A stretch of 64,000 nucleotides of DNA from Anagrus nilaparvatae (Eukaryota; Arthropoda; Insecta; Hymenoptera; Mymaridae), in contig JAKSXM010000231.1 in the NCBI GenBank assembly GCA_022575985.1, positions 3,040,501-3,104,500 of the forward strand, written 5' to 3'. A program made the translations under genes and the position numbers. Position 1 is the stretch's first letter. Each line of letters begins with the position of its first letter. The notes below the pieces were generated by a model. The model made no database searches and had not been told where the DNA came from. It saw nothing but the letters and a program-made list of their open reading frames with translations. Positions 24,392 to 35,510 of this stretch are shown here, one piece after another.

Positions 24392-25248
24392 TTATTATTA
24401 AATAGAATAATAAATTGCGTTTGACGCAACGCGAAGATAATATTTTACTTCAAATTTAAAAAAAGTGTTTATGCCAAAACAATCTAAATAATTGAATAAA
24501 AAATACGAGACTACTTTGATACAATGCAAAATTCTATGCTCTTAATAAAGATAAGAGAAAATTAACGAAAGAAAAAAGAGAAAATTGAGCGAACAACGCG
24601 AGCTTGATATAATCTCAAGATTTTTTTGAAAATTCTCAACTAAATTTTTTATTGTAAATTTGGTGTAAATTGGCGAAAAATACTTGTGAACCTACAAATA
24701 ATTTGAGAATTTTCGCAAATTTATGAAAAATTAGTAAATTTATGTTCGTTTTAAAAATTAACTATTTTCTTTGTAAATTTAAAGGACGATTTTACTTTTA
24801 ACAGTGTGTATGAGAGATAAAATATTGTAATTACAAACTAAATTATTTAATAATTATAATCAAATCACAAATATCAAGCTTGTCATACACTAGAAACCAA
24901 TTCATACAAGCTCACCCTCCCCTATACTTTAAAACAGAAAAAATGAGGAGCGTAATCAATTTCAATGTACTTATAGTGAGCTTGCAAGAGAAAGAATTAC
25001 ATTATACGAGTAACTTTGCTGCAAGTTAATTGCTGTTCGTTTTTTTTTTAAACAACAACGCAGTTTTTAACATATTTTTTTATTATAAAGTAATAGCCAA
25101 TTTTTAATTGTTTGATATTTTTAGTTGAATTATTTTAATTTCTTATATTGAATATTTTGAGTAAAAATTTCATAATTATTTTATTAAAATAACATTGAAA
25201 CTTTTAACATTAATATGTTTTTTAATTAATATTAAAGAAAAATTAAAA

Positions 25249-27686
25249 ATGCTAGCGTTATCGTATATTTTTTTAGTTACTTTAATTACATTATCCAGAG
25301 GTAAGTTTAATTTATTTTTGAATAAAGTTAAGGTATAGTGTATGCCAAAAAATCTTTTCAAATTTTTGAACTCTTCAATACCAAAAAACGAAATAAAATA
25401 TTTTATTAAAAAAAAAAATTGTGAGCTCAAATAATTAAGTTTTCATTTTGGAAAAATTTTTTTTATAAAGTATAAATATGCTATTAATTTTATGAGTCTG
25501 TAGATTTTATGTGATTTTATAGTAAAGTTTGTAATTTGGATACATATAACTAATTCAGATTCAAAGGCTCCCAATGACGTATGTGCTATAACATACGTAT
25601 TTTTACAGTTAGTATGGTCTCGAAATCGAGACCATATCGAAACTAGTATCGATATCTCATGCACCTAAAGTAGCATTGTAAATTTTTATAACTACCAAAA
25701 TAGTAATTTTTTGCTCTACAGCTTTATATTCTTTTGGATTTTTAAGACTAGAATTAATTTTTGAATAATTTGAAATTTCAATAATTTGAAAAAACATAAA
25801 AACTTGATACTAGAAAATTGCTGTATTATTTTTATTATTATTACTTTCTGATGTTATTAGCTGGATTCCAAAATCCCCAAATAAAAAAATCAAAGATAAC
25901 TGAAAAATTCCTAATAATATAGTTAATAATTTATTTTTCAGCTTCATTCTTGTATTTTGGATATGGTAGTAATTTGTTAACAGAACGAATTCTTATTCAA
26001 AATCCAACAGCAATTTTTGTGGATATTGGTGTTTTAGAGGCACGATACTGAGGAGAAACAAAGTTTCCGAAAGTTCCGGTCAGAACTTGGTCCAAAATAT
26101 GACCGAAAATGTTCGAGTCTGGGCCGAGTCCTGTCCGGAACTTTCCGAAACTTTGTTTCTCCTCGGGATATTACTTATATACAGTTTATTTGAAGAGCAT
26201 CGGTAAAGTAATAAAGGCGCGAAGCTAAAAATTATGTGTCGTGATTTAAAATAATTACTAACCAACTAACCTATAACGAAAAAAACTTGTACAAATTTTC
26301 GTATACATATCTTAGTCAGCTTAGTCTGCATTAGTCAACCTTATCACACACCTCGCTAATATACGAAATTTCCACCTAGATATTTAATATTATATTACTT
26401 GATTATCAATAAAAATCTTTTTGTAATGAATTAAATATTTAATAGGGTCATCGCTTAGATTTTAAATTATATTCAGAACGCTGGGGAGGCGCAGTTGCAA
26501 CCATAGTACCAGATAAAGACTCATTAGTATGGGGTGTAATTTATTTATTAGAAGATGAAAACCTGAACTCATTAGATAATCAAGAAGGAGTTCATTTGAA
26601 ACTGTACTTTCGCAAAACTGTTAAAATTATTACTGAAGATTATATAAATGTTGAAGCCCAAGCTTATCAATTAGTCAATAATACCATAGAAAAAGTTGAA
26701 CCAGAATATTTGCCTGATGAAAGACAGCCTTCAAAAATTTATCTGTATGTATAAAATTCATTAAGTAGAGAGTGAAGCTTTTGCTTCCTCTACTTTATAG
26801 GATGCAAAAATTGACACCTTGTGGGCACGACATAACAAAAAAGAATAAATCGGATTGCTTTCATTTTTTAAAACTGAGTTTTTTCATCGTATTTATGATC
26901 TGTATAATTTTTCAGCCCAAACGGGCATTTCCCAAGCGGGCAACCCTCACACCGCATTTTTGACTTGAGAATAGTTGAGTGAAATTTTTTTTTGTCAAAT
27001 AATTATGAAAAAATCACGTAATAACAAAATATCCACAAAATAATTTTTGGTTAAGATCTTTTCCGCAAACAAATAACAAGGTTGCAAAAACAGGGGTGGA
27101 ATTTTGGTGTTTTTTTTTTGTAAATCTTTTTGTTATAACTATTCTTAACATATTTTTATCTTTTATTTGCACATTAATATTTAACTCAATTGAATCAAGA
27201 CTTTTATTATCCCAAAATTAAAAAATTATTAAAACTTTTTTCTGTCATGATTAGCTTCGCTCTACCCATTATTGACGGTATCTAGTATAATATTATGTGA
27301 ATTCAAGTCTTGGATTTTAAAGTTGTAAGTAAAAATTGCAAAAGAATAATTGATAAAAAGTATAAATAAAATTTGGTTTAGCATTAGAAATAAAAACAAA
27401 AAAATTCTCAAAATTATAGGTACTTCGGTACTTCATTATTTATTTACCATTCCGGAAATTTTGCATTTTTATGTCGATAAATCAATCCAAGTGTCTCAAT
27501 TTTTCAGAGTTTAAATACTTTTTATTTAAATATACTTTATTTTTAAATTATGAAGTTACTAATATATTTTTTTATTATTTTAGAGATGTTATTATCGCTG
27601 GAGCCATCGAACATGGAATCCCAAGTTACTACATCGATTATCTTAAATCATTTGCCCACAATGATAACGAAATAGCTAAATTATAA
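25249..27686 (+). CDS. Secreted gamma-glutamylcyclotransferase-like protein
   Basis: Four exons (25249-25300, 25942-26039, 26446-26744, 27584-27686) join in frame to 183 residues. The family (GGCT) converts gamma-glutamyl amino acids to 5-oxoproline and the free amino acid. Key features are the substrate-binding loop FGYGSN at 23-28 and LDNQEGV at 93-99, where Glu97 is in the place of the catalytic base of GGCT. Residues 1-17 (MLALSYIFLVTLITLSR) form a hydrophobic leader in their own exon, so the product is probably secreted, unlike cytosolic GGCT. Secreted GGCT-like proteins are reported from Nasonia venom; whether this one is expressed in venom tissue is inference. The exon 2 donor is GC (26040-26041) instead of GT, right beside a small inverted repeat at 26049-26165. 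An AATAAA follows the stop closely, near 27697. Confidence 0.85.
26049..26165. mobile_element. 117-bp hairpin element in GGCT intron 2
   Basis: CTGAGGAGAAACAAAGTTTC is mirrored by CCGAGGAGAAACAAAGTTTC read from the right end; the arms are about 43 bases. It begins only about eight bases after the GC donor of GGCT exon 2. The antisense ORF at 26080-26265 is a by-product. Confidence 0.65.
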
Positions 27687-27702
27687 GAAAATGAAAATAA
27701 AC

Positions 27703-28744
27703 AATTAAATTTAATAAGCGTCTATTGAATTTTATAAAATTAATAACTGCCTATTATCTAAATTAAAGTTGTATAATCTGGTATATTATTTTGTTACTAT
27801 ATAATTTTCAATTATCTATTAAGGGAATTAAAATTTTTTAAAGTATATGTATTTTGCAAAATAAACTTTTCCAGGCCTAATTAAGAATGTACTATTTCAT
27901 AAATAATCGAATTTAGAAAATATGCATGGGAAAATACATTTTGTTTATAATTAATTTTGATAATATAATATAATAATTATATTATATTATCATAAATTAT
28001 TTATTATGTTTAATTTAGAAGAATTATGTAAAATAAACTTTTAATTACAATTCTTTCGATTTAGGGACTTATAGGGACCCAAGAATACTTTAGGTTTATG
28101 GGCTTAGGATAATTTCAATTTAGGAACTTTTATTAATTCGGTTCTAGGACTTATAATAATTAGGGAGTAGGAGATGTTAAAACCAGGATTTTAAAACTTT
28201 TGCAAGTGAGAACATATGTTACATGGTCGTTGGTTCTGTGAAAAAAAACTTTTGTATTAGCTACTTCTGAAAAAAAATTTATCTGAAATAATCACCCATT
28301 TTAATATATGGATTATGAATATATTTCTTTCAATGTATAATTAACAGAAAATAAGCATAAATTTAACAACACGTTTTATTTATTATTTTATTAAAAAAAA
28401 TTTAATAGTACATTTTTTATTAAAATTAATTAAATTTTATTTTTTATTGCTCTTTCATGGGACATATTTTTTTAAAACATATTTTATTAGCGCAAATAAA
28501 ATTTAATATTAATATTCCGAAAATGTAATTGTTAATGTTTGTAAACATATATAGATAAAATAACTCATTCAGCAGTTTTATGTTTTATTAATATTTTTAT
28601 AAATTATAAAAATTTATATTTTTTTCCTAAATAAATTAGTTTTTTAATTTTATAGAATATAGTTTTCATTGTACTCTGCAAAAAAGATCTAATTTCTTAC
28701 TTTCAGGTGATCTTTTTTTTGATTTTAATGAAAAACTATTTGTT
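27703..28744. other. Intergenic, no gene seen
   Basis: A+T-rich spacer. About 28060-28165 carries diverged copies of an (A/T)ATTTAGGGACTTAGAATAAT-like unit, shared with 30170-30285 (reverse) and 37560-37690. No exon-like frame. Confidence 0.4.
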
Positions 28745-28949
28745 TAGTGGCGGATCTAGAAAATTTTTTGGTGGGGTCCTTTGAATAAAATTACAAAAAG
28801 TTTGCTAAAAAAGGTCCTTAAAATTTTGGGGGGGGGGTCAAACTGGTATTTTTCGTTAATTATGTAACGTAAAATTTGCTAAAAAAGGTAAAACTGACCG
28901 CTGAGGAGGGGTCAATATACCCCCTTAACCCCCCCATGTATTCGCCACT
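28745..28949. mobile_element. GGCGGAT-ended MITE, copy 1
   Basis: It begins AGTGGCGGATCTAGA and ends GTATTCGCCACT, with G-rich and C-rich runs inside (GGGGGGGGTCAAA, GGGGTCAATATACCCCC). A second copy in the opposite orientation lies at 59845-60058, sharing the CTGACCGGTGAGG-like and TTAATTATGTAA blocks. Confidence 0.6.
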
Positions 28950-29299
28950 TTCAATGCATTGAAAGCCAAATTATATTTTTTTCTCTTGTTGAACAAAATG
29001 ATATATATTTTAGATTTTATTATCCTTCCTTAAATAAATTAACAAAGATATTGGTTTACCGATTTAATCCAAGAAAGGAAGTAAATTTTTTTGTAAAATG
29101 AAGCAGTAATTTGAGGCAAGTCAGATCAACTTGAAACTTTTTGCAATTTGTCAAGAAAGGTGTCAAGTTCAGAAGTAAACAACTTTGGTTAGTTGCAATT
29201 AGTCCCAAATGTTGTAAAAATTGGCCAAACTGTTTTTTTTTGGCCAAAAATAAATAAATATTTAATATCTCGGGAAATATTAAATGAATTTTGTTGAAA

Positions 29300-30160
29300 A
29301 TACTTACTAGGGGGTTTTTTGGGTCGCTGATTACGATTTTAATGTCAGAAATTTCTCAATCACCCTGTAAACAGTAAAAACTACCCTTTTTTAGGGGTTG
29401 TTTTTAAATATTTTGGGATTTTTGCTAAAATTATCAAATGAATGCCATTTTTTTAGAAAAATGAATGAAGATTTTTATTTATTTTATTATGGACTGAAAT
29501 TGAGATATAAGGTTTAATAATAGTGGGGTTAAAACTACCCCCAGAGTAAGAAAAAATACAAAAAATATGACCTCCTTATTTTTTTTGTATTTGGATCAAT
29601 TTTTTGAAAATATTTTATCGTATATTTACTATTATGAAATTAATTACACCCCTCCCCAGGGGGAGGGTGAAAACTACCCCTAAATTTAAAAAAAATACAA
29701 AAAATTAAAATTATTTGTTATTAAATTTTTTTTGCCCCTTTTCGTTTTACAGCAGAAAAAGTAACAAGATTTGCAACCCTGGGTGTAAAAAGTACCCTAC
29801 AATGTACAAAAAATTGATTATGGCCCGATATTGAGATATAAGGTTTAATAATAGGGGGGTTAAAACTACTCCCAGAATAAGAAAAAATACAAAAAACATG
29901 ACCTCATTATTTTTTTTGTATTTGGATCAATTTTTCGAAAATATTTTGTCGTATATTTACTATTAAGAAATTAATTCAACCCCTCGCAAGGGGGGGGGGG
30001 GGTTGCAAAACTACTATAAATTTTTAAAAAATTAAAAAAAAAGTTATTAAGTTTTTTTTGTTGTCCCTTTTCGTTTAAGAGCCAAAAAAGTAACAATTTT
30101 TGCAACCCTGGGGGTGAAAAGTACCCCAAAATGTAAAAAAAATTGAAAAAAGTCGTAATT
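29300..30160. repeat. Foldback fragment and ~335-bp tandem duplication
   Basis: 29300-29400 is a fragment of the 9846 family (TTTTTTGGGTCGCTGA unit). From about 29485 to 30150 a unit of about 335 bp occurs twice. Each copy has GGGGTTAAAACTAC, then GTATTTGGATCAATTTTT, then a C/G-rich block (CCCCTCCCCAGGGGGAGG in copy 1), then GCAACCCTGGG. The antisense ORF at 29971-30297 crosses these repeats and is not a gene. Confidence 0.6.
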
Positions 30161-31571
30161 AAATTTTTTAAATTCCCTAAATCAAAATTATTCAAAGTCC
30201 GTAAATGAAAATAATTTTTACTTCTAAATCTGAACTCAAATAATTCTAAGTCTCTAAATTGAAATAATTCTAAGTTCATTCCGACCCCCCCCCCCAATAA
30301 CGTGCCTAAAAAACCCCCTGCCTATAAACATTTTTCGTGTAAAAATTTTCCGTTAAATTAAATATTTACACGAAAAAAACACAAACCTTTGATTTTTGTA
30401 CCTTTTTTATTACTTACTTAAGGTTTTACGGCTAACTTACAGCTGAAAAAAGTCGGAATTTGAAATTTTATAGCAGCATTTTATTGAGTTATCATGTAAA
30501 CATAAGGTACTGTACGAAAATTTTTCATAAATTGTTTGGAATTGCTGAAAAAAAAAGGAATTTTGGCCATAACTTTTTTTTGGCTAATGATAACGAGATG
30601 TACAATGAACCATTTGAAAGCTAAGGTTAACGCCGAAATTTCATGTCATATGCAAAATTTCAATTGGATCGGCCATTTTTCTTTAATTTCGCCCGATAAA
30701 AAAGAGCATTTACCGTTGTAAACATAAAATAGGCAATTTTAAACGGCCAAATCTGCTTGCAAACGAAAAATTTTAACAAAAACTTGAAGTAAAAACAACT
30801 TGAAATAAATGCTAAAAAACTTGGCTGTTTAAAATACATAATGTTCACGCTGCTGGCCAAAAACTGAAAATGTTTTAAAAAATACACGATTTTACCCAAC
30901 CCATGTCAGGCCAAAACATAAACAATAATTACCGATAGGGTCAAAAATTGCTGGACATATTTAGGAACATGTGTTATGACTTTTTACCAACGGATTTTTT
31001 TTCCGAAGCAACTCAGCCCAGATGGCGCTAAAAAATTGGCATGAAAAATTTTGGAAAAAAAATTTTTTTGCCCATAACTTTTTTTCTGGTTATTTTAAAC
31101 GGTTTTAGGTGGTCTCATAATTTTCCCAATTTTATCATCTTGAAAAATGATAAGAATAATTTTTTTTGTGAAAGTAATATTTTTCCAGATATTTACGCCA
31201 GAACGATCCGGTTTCTTGATTTTTCGTTAAACAACCATTTTTGCCTTGTCATATCTCCTTTAATATTAATCGTACACAAAAAAAATAAAAACCGCTGTCT
31301 TTGTCAACGAAAATACTTCAAATTAGTAATGTATAATTTTTTTTGTAATTCTACCAGATTTCAAATAAAATTAAAAAAACTAAAAAAAATTAAAAATTTT
31401 TTTGGCAAAAATCACACTTTTCATTGCGCTGTAACTCGGAAGGGGTGCATTTTTATGAAAAATTGCAATGAATGTTTTTATCGTAAAAAATGGTAATTTA
31501 TCGATTGGTTAGGTTATTTTTTTTTTAACTCCCCCCCCCCAATGAGTTCCACCCCCCCTGCCCCCCACCCT
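30161..31571. other. Repeat-rich spacer, no gene seen
   Basis: 30170-30285 carries reverse-oriented units resembling AATTTAGGGACTTAGAATAAT. The ORF at 31041-31496 is Lys/Phe/Asn-rich without recognisable domains and overlaps A- and T-runs typical of the local repeats. Homopolymer C tracts lie at 30284-30294 and 31529-31538. Confidence 0.4.
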
Positions 31572-31906
31572 TGGCAAGGGATCTGATCAACACATCAATA
31601 ATTCTACACAAAAAAGTTTTGCGGAATCGTTCTACACCGAAAATCCTTGTGTCGAAAAGATCAACATAAATTTTTTCTAATCAAAATATTCAACACACTG
31701 TGTTAAGTGATATTTAATTATGCTAGTATACGAAAGAAATAAGTTATTTAATATTTAAAATGGCGTGTTGAATACTTTGACTAAAAAAAATTTGTGTTGA
31801 ACCTTTCAACACAACGGTTTTTGGTGTAGAACGATTCCGCACAACTTTTTTGTGTAGAATCATTGATGTGTCGAATAATTTTGTGTTGAACAGATCCCTT
31901 GCCCCA
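31572..31906. mobile_element. 335-bp inverted-repeat MITE
   Basis: GGCAAGGGATCTGATCAACA at the left is mirrored by GGCAAGGGATCTGTTCAACA read from the right. The arms are over 100 bases, with repeated AACACAA motifs. It ends about 70 bases before the stop of the minus-strand coding-like region. Confidence 0.65.
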
Positions 31907-31976
31907 CCCTTTTGTCAACCAACGAAAGTTGTTTACTTCGGTACTATACACCTTTCTTAACAAAATTCAACTTACA

Positions 31977-32935
31977 TCAAGTATCTGCTACTTGCCTCAA
32001 ATTACTGCTACCAGATTTTACCTCCTTTCCTTGACTAATTAGTCCACTTTTAGAAATATTTTGATCGTTATTATTTTTCCAATGATAATGATCCTCAAAA
32101 AAATCAGTAGGAACATATGAATATGAAAAATACTGATTAACAGATTTATCAAAAGTAATAAATGAGGCTATTTGGAATGATTTATTTTTTATACTAATAT
32201 TTAAAAGCGTATCGTTTGAAAAATTCAAATTTTCAGTTAATACAAATAATAAATCTCTTGGTTCCGTTATTGTATCAGTATTTTCTAAATTTTTATTGTC
32301 TAACATTTTTTCAATTTGTTCTATAAAACTATTTATTGATTTGAATGGCTTATCATTGTGATTATTTTCAACATCATCAGACTTAATAATATTTTTCTGT
32401 TTATTAATTTTTACAAACTGTAATTTAGAAAATACTTTTTTTATAATTTCACTAAAATTATTATTACATGAAATATTATCATCATTTTCGACACACAAAT
32501 CAAAAGTTAAAAAAATATTTTACGCAATAAATTAAATATTTTTTCATTATAAGAATTTTCTATGTATAAATCAATTGACTCCAAAAACTTATGATCTTTT
32601 GAAGTTTGACAATATCTTATGAAATCTAAATTATTTTTATAACTAACTAAAAATGTATCAAAAAGTATTTGGAATGAGTTAATATTTGGATTGGTAAATA
32701 CAACGTTTTTCTCTAACCTATAAAATTTAGTTAAATATAATTTGTCTATATTTCCTTCTAATATTTTTAATTGAGTATTTGTATTAGCTAGCAAATTATT
32801 TTGAGTTATTCGTCCAATCCCAGTATCTTCTAACACTTTATCATCGTTAATTACATGTAACAAATTTCCTGTTTTATTCAAACAATCAGAATTTGATCCT
32901 TCTAAATTATCAACTGATGTATTTGGTTGCTCTAT
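31977..32935 (-). pseudogene. Unrecognised coding-like region with one frameshift
   Basis: Two adjoining minus-strand open frames (32935-32507, then the frame ending at 31977) together span about 319 residues. They are offset by one base at a T7 run (plus-strand A7, 32511-32517); this may be a real frameshift or a homopolymer error. The composition is protein-like and polar (Asn/Lys/Asp/Ser), with no membrane segment or signal peptide. A helical-looking stretch, FLVSYKNNLDFIRYCQ, lies about two fifths of the way along. The frame opens after a TAA with no ATG, and a weak acceptor (AAATAG) lies at its start, so upstream exons are missing or lost. I do not recognise the family. Confidence 0.5.
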
Positions 32936-32949
32936 TTATCCTTTTTCAG

Positions 32950-35510
32950 GTTTCTTCTCGAAATTTTTTTTAATTATTGGAAAAAAAAACTTTTTTCTTA
33001 AACATTTCAAAAACATTTACTCTTTCATTCAGTAATGTAGCCCTCTACCCTCTTTTCGTAGTCACTTTTTGCTGAAGGCTGATAAAATTCTTCGTCGAGA
33101 ATTTATGTTTTTTGGTTTTATGTTTTTATCTAAAATACTCCAATTTTCCACATAAAGAAAAAGCTAAGAAACCATTGAAAATAATATACAATTACTTGCT
33201 CAAGGCATAATTCAACCATTTTAGATAAAAACAGATATATTCGTCTTTAGAGACCGAAAAAACATTAGCAACAGATAAAAATTTTCAAAAAATAACACAA
33301 AAAATTTTCTAATCTGGACCATTTTTAGTAACAATTTATTTCATATTTGCATTTAGCGACATAAAAAACTAAAATACTTGTTGGAAAATTCTCGGAAAAT
33401 TCTATGGACCTGTCAGCTAAAAAATGTGACTACGAAATAAGGGTCTAGACGGCAGGAAACTGGTAATAAATTCCAAAAACTAGGTTTTTTTAATTTCATT
33501 TAAACTTCTTTATAAAAATTAACTCTCATTGATTAACAAAAAAATAGTTTATTCTCAAGAAATTAGTATATTTTCAAAAAAAAATTTCAATAAATTTTTC
33601 AATAGATTCAATTAATTTTTAATTTTGGAATTTTGAAAGCTTTGGTTTGATTGAGTTATCAATATTCAAATATAAATAAGACGTAAAAATATGTTAAGAA
33701 TAGTTAAAATTGACCGAAAAAACACCAAACACAAATCAATCCTTTATTTTACAAACTTTTATCAATTTGTTGAACATATCTCAACCAAATTTTTTCCCGA
33801 ATATTTGTTATTACTGCAAAAAGTATCACTCTTAGTCAAAAAAATAGAATATTCTCGAAAAATTACTAAATTTTTTTGAAAGCACACCAATTTTTCGAGA
33901 ATATACTATTTTATTTGTTAATCTAAAAGAGTTACTTTTTACAGTATTGGTAAGCTTTTTGTTTTCAACTATGATATGAGCTTCAATGTAAGTAGCAGTT
34001 TTTCATAAAATTGGGATAGTATTTGAAGAATTAAAAAAACAAAAATGTAGGTTAATACATAAAAATCTATGAAGTCAGTAGATTTTTCATAAAATCGATA
34101 TATTGCAGGTCGTCGTTATTGACTTTTGTAGAGGAAAAAATTCCGAAACTAGCGTATTAAAATAGTACATTCTTAAAATAATGGGTCTAAAAAAGATTAT
34201 TTTGGAAAATGCGACGGAATGTATGACTGTAGTTGCATTTGGGGGTTCAGAATGTTTTTCTCTAATAAAGGGAATGTTGACGGTCTCTCAAAAATGGAAT
34301 ATAATCATTATTGCTTACTAGAGAAATATTCATTATTCACTGTCAGATTGCTGTAGTTGAATTTCGCCTAAATGGCTTGAATTGTTAAGCAAAGTTACTT
34401 GAAAATTGAATCAAAATTTATGCACAGAGACAGAAATTTTACCAAATGCAACTATACAGTCTCTCGGGCCTATAATGTGTCACATTTTTCAAAATATAAA
34501 CCTTTTTAAAACCCGTTTAAGAATGTTTAATAAAAATTTTCAATTTTTTGAACAACATTAAAAAGTTTAAAAATTAGATATTTTATTACCTATAGAAAAT
34601 GATATAATAGTAAATTTTCTTTTTCTCAAAACCTACACAATTCTTGTCTAAAGAAAATCCTTTTGTGAGAAAACTGCATCGTACAAGCAAATAAACATAA
34701 TAAGCAAAACTAATCTCTTTATTTATTTTATTTCCTGAATTTATAAAATAAAATAAAAATAAATTTTTTCTAGCGACGCTCGTATTATAATGAATTTTAA
34801 AATCAATTTTCAGAAATAAAAAAAATAAAAAAATATTTTTTATCAGAAAAAAAAAATAATATTCTATACAATATTTCGAAACTTTGAAATAATATCCATT
34901 ATTTCAAAAGTAGTTCAATTTTATTATTATTTACCTAAATGATAATAAATAAAAACTTTAAAACTTAAATGTATACAATGCTTGTAATTTAATTATTTTT
35001 ATCGATATTTTATTTGATAAGAAAATTTAGTCAATAATATTGTTAATAGCATTAAAAAATTTTTTTTAGAATTTTGTAAAATAGTTTCAGAGATGAGAAA
35101 ATGTCACAAAAATTTTAATATTGACATGTACTTAATTTACGAACATGTGACAAGCAAACTAATTTAGAACGAAAATTTAAATTTATAAACTATATCGCGC
35201 CTAAAAATCAACTTGTTGCATTTAATGTCCTAAAATTTGGCAACAGTGCTATAGTGCTAATGTGAATATTCAAAACATATATACAAATATTACAAATGTG
35301 CGTTTTACCGTTACCGGCTTTTTATATATACACATGGATTCTCTATTGTTATTGTTTATTTCGGAGTAAATTCGAAAGCATGGACCAGGATGGTTAATGA
35401 TTAATATTATTCGTTATGTGTTTTGTGTATATAAATTATAATTTTTTTTTTTAAATAGTATTTTATAATAGTTTGTGTGTTTTGTAATTGTTAAAGTTAA
35501 ATTATTAAAA
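32950..35510. other. Spacer and photolyase 5' region
   Basis: 33520-33950 resembles the A+T-rich relic family of 190-440. 34224-34461 has inverted ends (TGACTGTAGTTGCATTTGG against ACCAAATGCAACTATACAGT). The leader upstream of the photolyase ATG contains a five-codon upstream frame (ATG at 35380, stop at 35397). No other exon-like frame is seen. Confidence 0.45.
34224..34461. mobile_element. Small inverted-repeat element
   Basis: Terminal stretches ACTGTAGTTGCATTTGG and CCAAATGCAACTATACAGT are near-perfect inverted copies about 240 bp apart. The interior is unique and shows no coding sequence. Confidence 0.4.

Noticed and set aside
26772..26963. 63-residue ORF in GGCT intron 3
   Set aside because: Lies fully within the intron between 26744 and 27584, without protein-like conservation signals.
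29971..30297. 108-residue antisense ORF
   Set aside because: Runs through tandem-repeat units and poly-C/poly-G tracts; the composition follows the repeats.
31041..31496. 151-residue ORF
   Set aside because: Lys/Phe/Asn/Cys composition expected from A+T-rich repeats. No motif, and no neighbour suggesting an exon.
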